Origin: Thermoleophilia bacterium | GTDB taxonomy: Bacteria; Actinomycetota; Thermoleophilia; Gaiellales; Gaiellaceae | Direction: 5' to 3' | NCBI GenBank assembly: GCA_016844515.1 | Contig: JAERMP010000160.1 | Span: 1-10,084, forward strand | Length of the DNA stretch: 10,084 nucleotides | Shown here: in pieces, positions 6,356-10,084 of the stretch | Position numbering within the stretch: the first letter of the stretch is position 1 | How the letters are laid out: every line of letters begins with the position of its first letter | The notes under the pieces: generated by a model | Database searches by the model: none | The model's input: the letters and a program-made list of their open reading frames with translations, nothing else | Told to the model about the DNA's origin: nothing | Made by a program: the position numbers and the translations under genes

Positions 6356-6367
6356 GCGGCGACTGTA
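6356..6367 (-). promoter_or_regulatory. Candidate leaderless promoter of the cupin gene
   Basis: On the - strand TACAGT (6367-6362) is followed by six bases (CGCCGC) and then the GTG start at 6355. This is the same TANNNT-N6-RTG spacing as upstream of the relA unit. The lack of any Shine-Dalgarno sequence supports leaderless initiation. No clear -35 hexamer is seen in the 87-bp gap behind htrA. Confidence 0.45.
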
Positions 6368-6442
6368 GCCGCTCAGCTCATCTCTCTCGGGCGGTCACAC
6401 GCCAACATTTGGTCTAGGCATATCTCGACCAGCGGACGTACA

Positions 6443-7558
6443 TCACGAGGGCCGCGCAGGCCGCACGGCGAGCGTGACGTCGATCGTGCGTTGCTCGCCG
6501 TCGCGCAGGATCGTGATCGACACCCTGTCGCCCGGGCGTCTCGCATCGACGGCGCTCTGGAGCGCTGCGGCCGAGTCGACCGCTAAGCCGGCGAACGCCG
6601 TGATCACGTCGCCGCCCGTGGGTCGCTCCTGTCCGTCGACGGTCCTCGAGCCGGTCGCTGCCCGAAGCCCGGCTCTCTCGGCCGGCCTTCCGGGCTGCAC
6701 CTTCGTGACCGCGACGCCACCAGGAACCGCGAGCATCGTGATTCCGAGGTAGGCGTGCCTGACCTCGCCGCTCTCGATCAACTGCCGGGCGATCGAGCGA
6801 ACCGTGTTGCCCGGAATCGCGAAGCCGACGCCGTCCGAGCCGCCCGAGTCGCTCTCGATCTGGGCATTGACACCGATCACGCGTCCTCGGCGATCGAGCA
6901 ACGGGCCGCCCGAGTTGCCGTGGTTGATGGCGGCGTCGGTCTGAATCGTGTCCGTGATCGTGAAGTTGTTGGGCGCGGTCATCTGTCGGTGCAGCGCGCT
7001 GACGATCCCGCTCGTCACGGTCCCCTCGAGGCCGAACGGGCTTCCCAGCGCGAGCACTACGTCGCCCACCGCCACTGCGTTTGAGTCACCGATACGAAGC
7101 GGGTCGAGGAGAGATACGGGCGCGTCGACCTTGATCACGGCGAGATCCGTCGAGGGATCGGTGCCGACGAGCTCGGCAGCGAAGACGGTTCCGTTCCAGA
7201 AGCTGACCGAGATGGAGCCGGCGTCGGAGACGACGTGTTGGTTCGTGACGATGTGCCCGTCGCGGTCGAAGACGAATCCGGAACCCTGCGCGCGCGTCGC
7301 CGGGTCGGAGAACGAGGAACCTCCAGCCGTGACCGCGATCTCCACGACGGCTTTGGACGCTCGATCGTAGATCTGCCCGATTGTGAGACTGTCTGCGGCG
7401 GCCGCTGGCTCGGAGTCGCTGACGGTGACCTGGCGCACGACGGTCGCAGGCTCGTTCCCGAACACCGCGATTGCGGTGGCTCCGAGGCCGACCCCAAGGC
7501 CGAGCGCGGCGATGAGGCTTGCAACGATGAGTGGTGTGCGAGTTGGGCGGGAGTCCAT
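6443..7558 (-). CDS. htrA: Membrane-anchored HtrA/DegP-type serine protease with PDZ domain
   Basis: HtrA proteases degrade or refold damaged proteins outside the cytoplasmic membrane. The 371-residue product has a short cytoplasmic N-terminus, one membrane anchor (about 10-33, LIVASLIAALGLGVGLGATA) and an Ala-rich linker. The trypsin-like domain carries a complete triad: His 108 in TNQHVV, Asp 138 in TDLAVI and Ser 216 in GNSGG. One PDZ domain (about 268-363) follows, starting at AYLGITM and including GGDVITAF. One PDZ and an N-terminal anchor match mycobacterial PepD/HtrA2 rather than periplasmic DegP. The ATG at 7558 is preferred over earlier in-frame starts because AGGA lies five bases upstream; the ATG at 7576 has no such site. 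It is divergent from the two-component genes, with an 11-bp phased repeat between them. Confidence 0.92.
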   Translation of the reverse strand: MDSRPTRTPLIVASLIAALGLGVGLGATAIAVFGNEPATVVRQVTVSDSEPAAAADSLTIGQIYDRASKAVVEIAVTAGGSSFSDPATRAQGSGFVFDRDGHIVTNQHVVSDAGSISVSFWNGTVFAAELVGTDPSTDLAVIKVDAPVSLLDPLRIGDSNAVAVGDVVLALGSPFGLEGTVTSGIVSALHRQMTAPNNFTITDTIQTDAAINHGNSGGPLLDRRGRVIGVNAQIESDSGGSDGVGFAIPGNTVRSIARQLIESGEVRHAYLGITMLAVPGGVAVTKVQPGRPAERAGLRAATGSRTVDGQERPTGGDVITAFAGLAVDSAAALQSAVDARRPGDRVSITILRDGEQRTIDVTLAVRPARPS

Positions 7559-7614
7559 CGTGTTCCTTTCGTCCATGAGTGTGTCGGAAAGGAAGCGGCG
7601 GCGGTTGAACGAGA

Positions 7615-7643
7615 GCTGAGACGCGGCTAAGAAGTCGCTAAGA
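7615..7643 (+). promoter_or_regulatory. Three 11-bp phased direct repeats between htrA and the response regulator
   Basis: GCTGAGA (7615-7621), GCTAAGA (7626-7632) and GCTAAGA (7637-7643) are spaced by exactly 11 bp, one helical turn, so all three present the same face of the DNA. This is how OmpR/PhoB-type regulators bind, as tandem head-to-tail dimers. A weaker fourth unit (GTTGAAC) may start at 7604. The site lies 57 bp before the htrA start and 33 bp before the regulator start. It is therefore likely to be bound by the adjacent regulator to control both genes. Confidence 0.65.
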
Positions 7644-7676
7644 CTCCCAGCCTGGATTGGTGGGAGCACGCACAAT

Positions 7677-8363
7677 GTGCCGGTGAAGATCCTCGTCATT
7701 GACGACGAGCGTGCTGTGCGTGAATCCCTTCGACGCGCGCTCGAACTCGAGGGCTACGAGATCGAGCTCGCGTTCGACGGAGAGGAGGCACTCGCGCGAC
7801 TCCGGCTCGAGTCACCTGTCGATGCTGCAATCCTCGACGTTCTCATGCCCGGAATCGACGGGCTCGAGGTGTGTCGCCGCTTGCGCACGAACGGCAATCG
7901 CGTCCCGGTACTGATGCTCACCGCGCGAGCAGAGGTGGACAGCCGGGTGGCGGGTCTCGACGCGGGCGCCGACGACTATCTTCCGAAGCCGTTCGCGCTC
8001 GCCGAGCTCCTGGCCCGCCTTCGGGCCTTGTTGCGCCGCGCCGGAAACGGAGACGAGGGCAGCGATGTCCTTCGCTTCGCGGACCTCGAGCTCGATCTCG
8101 GCACGCGCGAGGTGAGACGCGTCGGGCGTTTGATCGACCTCACTCGAACCGAGTTCTCCCTGCTCGAGCTCTTCCTGCGCAACCCTCGGCAGGTTCTGAC
8201 TCGATCGATCATCTTCGAGCGCGTCTGGGGTTACGACTTCGGCCCGTCCTCGAACTCCCTCGATGTCTACATCGGCTATCTCCGGCGTAAGACGGAAGAT
8301 GGCGGCGGCACGCGTCTCATCCACACCGTGCGTGGTGTGGGATACGCCCTGCGCGAGCCATGA
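7677..8363 (+). CDS. OmpR/PhoB-type response regulator (MprA-like)
   Basis: The 228-residue product has a receiver domain with the acidic pair DD (9-10), phosphoacceptor Asp 54 (AILDVLMPG), Thr 82 and Lys 104. A winged-helix effector domain follows (about 130-226, [13 protein letters not shown] and [12 protein letters not shown]). It activates or represses transcription when phosphorylated by the partner kinase, which is encoded directly downstream. The GTG at 7677 is chosen because GGGAG sits ten bases upstream; the GTG at 7683 would be too far. Its TGA is part of a CCATGAGC sequence that recurs at the kinase start. The gene order htrA-regulator-kinase resembles the mycobacterial pepD-mprAB module, in which the regulator controls the protease under envelope stress. 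Confidence 0.94.
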   Translation: MPVKILVIDDERAVRESLRRALELEGYEIELAFDGEEALARLRLESPVDAAILDVLMPGIDGLEVCRRLRTNGNRVPVLMLTARAEVDSRVAGLDAGADDYLPKPFALAELLARLRALLRRAGNGDEGSDVLRFADLELDLGTREVRRVGRLIDLTRTEFSLLELFLRNPRQVLTRSIIFERVWGYDFGPSSNSLDVYIGYLRRKTEDGGGTRLIHTVRGVGYALREP

Positions 8364-8497
8364 GCAACGCTCGCCTCCGGCTCGCGTTCACGGGGGAAAC
8401 AATGTTTCCCCCGTGTGCCCCCTTCTTCCTGAGAGCGTGGGGAACCTCCCGGTTCCCCACGCCCCTCCACGCTCATGTGCCGGCGACCGGCCCATGA
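8360..8497 (+). repeat. Interspersed repeat, copy B, between response regulator and kinase
   Basis: This is the more symmetric copy. It carries a perfect 13-bp palindrome (CACGGGGGAAACA at 8389-8401, TGTTTCCCCCGTG at 8403-8415). It also has a perfect 12-bp hairpin (GCGTGGGGAACC at 8435-8446, GGTTCCCCACGC at 8451-8462, loop TCCC). A terminal hairpin follows (8471-8499). CCATGAGC flanks it directly at 8358-8365 and 8492-8499. Deleting one flank and the interior rejoins the regulator and kinase genes with an ATGA overlap, strong evidence that this copy was inserted. It has no transposase and matches the copy at relA. Confidence 0.8.
8360..8497 (+). CDS. Short ORF in repeat copy B, coupled at both ends
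   Basis: The ATG at 8360 overlaps the response-regulator TGA (8361-8363) as ATGA. The 45-codon frame ends at a TGA (8495-8497) that overlaps the kinase ATG as ATGA. The product begins [10 protein letters not shown] and contains PPCAPFFLR and [11 protein letters not shown], closely parallel to the frame in the relA copy. Ribosomes finishing the regulator could pass through it to the kinase without a fresh initiation site; no Shine-Dalgarno sequence precedes the kinase. Whether the peptide has a function of its own is unknown, and the frame could simply be tolerated because it keeps the operon coupled. Confidence 0.4.
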   Translation: MSNARLRLAFTGETMFPPCAPFFLRAWGTSRFPTPLHAHVPATGP

Positions 8498-8499
8498 GC
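8471..8499 (+). promoter_or_regulatory. Hairpin enclosing the histidine kinase start codon
   Basis: GCTCATG (8471-8477) pairs with CATGAGC (8493-8499). Inside, GCCGG (8479-8483) pairs with CCGGC (8487-8491) around a CGA loop, separated by one T-C mismatch. The kinase ATG (8494-8496) is in the 3' arm, as at relA. The inner stem sequence differs completely from that copy while the fold is kept, and the outermost pair is G-C here where the relA copy has A-T. Confidence 0.5.
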
Positions 8500-9846
8500 T
8501 TCCGTGCGCGCATCGCCGTTTCGACGGCCGCAGCTGTTGCGCTGACCGTTGCCCTTGCATCGGTCCTCGTCTACCTCGTCGCCCGAGAGCAGATTCGTGC
8601 GCCGGTCGATGAGGCCCTCGAGCAGCGTGCTGCCGACATCTCGCAACACCCCCTCGGCGTGTTCGACGCGCCGGGCGGCGGCACGTTCCTCGCGGTACGG
8701 CCCGAGTTCGGCGAGGCCCGCGGTTATGTCCAGCTCGTGAAGTCGGACGGGGGCGTACTCTTGCCGCCGCGTCAGGACATCCAGCTCCCGGTCGACGATG
8801 ACGTGCGCGCCGTTGCGAGTGGCGCGAGTCCCGCGTTCTGGAAAGACGTCGATGTCGATGGGACGCACCTCCGGGTCTTCACGTTCGCCTACGGTCCCGA
8901 GGCGGCAGTACAGATCGCGCGACCGCTCGCCGAAGCAGACAAGTCGCTCGAGCAGATCGGGCTCTTCCTGCTCCTGATCACCGCGGGCGGAGTCGTTATC
9001 GCGGCCGGCTTGGGTCTCGTGGTAGCGCGCGCGGCGCTCACCCCGGTCACGAGGTTGACCGAGACGGCGGAACGCGTGACGGAGACCCGAGACCTCTCGG
9101 AGCGGATCGACGTGAGCGGTCGCGACGAGCTCAGCCGTCTGGCGGCGAGCTTCAACACGATGCTGGCTGCTCTCGCGGAATCCACGCGCGCGCAGCGCCA
9201 GCTCGTCGCTGACGCGTCCCATGAGCTTCGGACGCCACTTACGAGCGTGCGCACGAACATCGAGGTGCTCGCGAGCGATCGCGCGCTCCCGCCCGATGAG
9301 CGGGGCAGGCTCCTGGCCGATGTCGTCGAGCAGCTGAGTGAGATGACGACCCTGATCGCCGAGTTGATCGAGCTTGCTCGCGCCGAGCAGACGACCGCCG
9401 AGCCCGAGGACCTCAGGCTCGACGTCCTCGTCGCCGAAGCGGTCGAGCGAGCCCGTCGCAACCGCCCGGGGGTCGCGTACTCGACGGAGCTCGAGGAATC
9501 GACCGTGCGCGGTGTGCCCGCGACCATCGAACGCGCAGTCACCAACCTGCTCGACAACGCTGCAAAGTGGAGCCCCCCGGGCGCGACGGTCGAGGTCGCG
9601 GTACGGGACGGCCAGCTGGCCGTACGCGATCACGGCCCCGGGATTGCGGACGAGGATCTGCCGTACGTGTTCGACCGGTTCTACCGAGCCCGCTCCGCTC
9701 GCGGAATGCCAGGCTCGGGGCTCGGGCTCGCGATCGTGCGCCAGGTTGCGGAGGCACACGGCGGTGAGGTCGTCGCCGAGCCGGCTGAAGGTGGCGGGAC
9801 ACGCATGGTGCTAGACCTGGGCGTTGCCGTCGCCTCCGCGACTTAG
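8494..9846 (+). CDS. Sensor histidine kinase (MprB-like, HAMP-HisKA-HATPase)
   Basis: The 450-residue membrane kinase has a first transmembrane helix (about 7-30), an extracytoplasmic sensor region of roughly 125 residues, a second helix (about 155-178) and a HAMP linker (about 178-232). HisKA carries His 243 in ASHELRTPLT. The ATPase domain has the N box NLLDNAAKWS (351-360), G1 DHGPGI (379-384), F box FDRFYR (393-398) and G2 GSGLGLAI (407-414). All catalytic boxes are intact, so it should phosphorylate the regulator encoded just upstream. Architecture and phosphoacceptor motif resemble mycobacterial MprB. The ATG at 8494 is preferred because the membrane helix follows directly. The frame stays open upstream only through repeat copy B and part of the regulator gene. 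No Shine-Dalgarno sequence is visible, so translation probably relies on coupling. Confidence 0.94.
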   Translation: MSFRARIAVSTAAAVALTVALASVLVYLVAREQIRAPVDEALEQRAADISQHPLGVFDAPGGGTFLAVRPEFGEARGYVQLVKSDGGVLLPPRQDIQLPVDDDVRAVASGASPAFWKDVDVDGTHLRVFTFAYGPEAAVQIARPLAEADKSLEQIGLFLLLITAGGVVIAAGLGLVVARAALTPVTRLTETAERVTETRDLSERIDVSGRDELSRLAASFNTMLAALAESTRAQRQLVADASHELRTPLTSVRTNIEVLASDRALPPDERGRLLADVVEQLSEMTTLIAELIELARAEQTTAEPEDLRLDVLVAEAVERARRNRPGVAYSTELEESTVRGVPATIERAVTNLLDNAAKWSPPGATVEVAVRDGQLAVRDHGPGIADEDLPYVFDRFYRARSARGMPGSGLGLAIVRQVAEAHGGEVVAEPAEGGGTRMVLDLGVAVASAT

Positions 9847-9878
9847 AGACTTCTTATCGGCCTCTCACGAGGCTCTCA
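9841..9878 (-). promoter_or_regulatory. Second 11-bp phased TRAGA array, before the ABC permease
   Basis: TCTTA (9852-9856), TCTCA (9863-9867) and TCTCA (9874-9878) are the reverse complement of TAAGA, TGAGA and TGAGA, spaced by 11 bp. A weaker unit ACTTA (9841-9845) keeps the phase at the kinase stop codon. Unit and spacing equal those between htrA and the regulator. Relative to the gene it precedes, the array reads in the same direction as it does for htrA. The last unit ends 24 bp before the permease ATG, so this is probably a regulator-controlled promoter for the transporter. Confidence 0.55.
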
Positions 9879-9902
9879 GGCGATGCTGGTTCGCTGCGGA
9901 GC

Positions 9903-10084
9903 ATGTTCTTCATCACATACATGCTCGCGGAGCTTCGTCGTCGAAGCGGCCGCACCGTTCTCACCGCACTCGGGCTCGGGATCGGGGTCGGCCTCGTCGT
10001 GACCGTCAATGCTCTTTCGACCGGCCTCGACCGAGCCCAGGCCGAGATTCTCGAGCCGCTCACCGGCGTGGGGACCGACATGTC
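9903..10084 (+). CDS. MacB/FtsX-type ABC transporter permease, N-terminal part
   Basis: The frame is open from ATG 9903 to the window edge (60 full codons). It begins MFFITYMLAELRRRSGRTVL, a cytoplasmic basic segment, then one hydrophobic helix (LTALGLGIGVGLVVTVNALS, about residues 20-39). It continues into a segment ending LEPLTGVGTDM, which is typical for the start of MacB-type permeases. These export peptides, lipids or antibiotics, or transmit force across the membrane. The ATPase partner is not in the window. GGAG (9898-9901) lies only one base from the ATG, too close for a normal Shine-Dalgarno; the next in-frame ATG (9921) is rather far from it. An operator-like array sits just upstream. 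Confidence 0.8.
   Translation, partial: MFFITYMLAELRRRSGRTVLTALGLGIGVGLVVTVNALSTGLDRAQAEILEPLTGVGTDM

Noticed and set aside
7559..7699. Longer htrA start
   Set aside because: It would run through the phased operator and into the regulator gene; ATG 7558 has AGGA at proper spacing and leads directly to the membrane anchor.
8263..8493. Kinase frame extended into the response-regulator gene
   Set aside because: The extension overlaps the regulator C-terminus in another frame and crosses the repeat; the membrane helix begins right after ATG 8494.

Overview
The window is GC-rich, densely coded DNA that looks like an actinobacterial chromosome. A deep-branching lineage such as Thermoleophilia (Gaiellales or Solirubrobacterales) is my best guess. 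It rests on GC-rich codon use, MprAB/PepD-style genes, a MacB-type permease and TANNNT-N6-RTG leaderless start signals, not on a database match. No rRNA, tRNA, CRISPR array or transposase gene was found.

Left part (1-4943, + strand): the last residues of a membrane protein, then a 167-nt sequence that folds into one long hairpin. After it come recJ (single-strand exonuclease), a 150-bp repeat copy carrying a 49-codon ORF, and relA (bifunctional (p)ppGpp synthetase/hydrolase). A 214-bp convergent intergenic region full of hairpins closes this part. Middle (4944-7558, - strand): an HtrA-type membrane protease, a cupin+TPR protein, and an ArsR-type repressor overlapping an AHSA1/SRPBCC gene by 4 bp. 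A perfect 10+10 bp palindrome covers the ArsR start codon. Right part (7677-10084, + strand): an OmpR-type response regulator, a second copy of the repeat with a 45-codon ORF, a MprB-like histidine kinase, and the first 60 codons of a MacB/FtsX-type ABC permease.

The protease, regulator and kinase resemble the mycobacterial MprAB-PepD envelope-stress module. The DNA supports a shared circuit: a TRAGA motif in 11-bp phase occurs three times between the divergent htrA and regulator genes. The same motif recurs, in the opposite orientation, between the kinase and permease genes. The regulator probably controls htrA, itself and the permease.

Two structures are not explained by ordinary annotation. 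First, the hairpin at 116-282 has about 67 base pairs, and every non-Watson-Crick position in its helices is G-U or G-A when read as + strand RNA. That suggests selection on a transcribed RNA rather than a decaying DNA palindrome. Second, a short repeat sits at the start codons of two unrelated genes, relA and the kinase. Both copies begin with ATGAGC, encode a short in-frame peptide, and end in an ATGA overlap with the downstream start. Removing the second copy together with one 8-bp flanking repeat restores a classic ATGA regulator/kinase overlap. The repeat therefore behaves like a start-codon-targeting insertion that preserves translational coupling.
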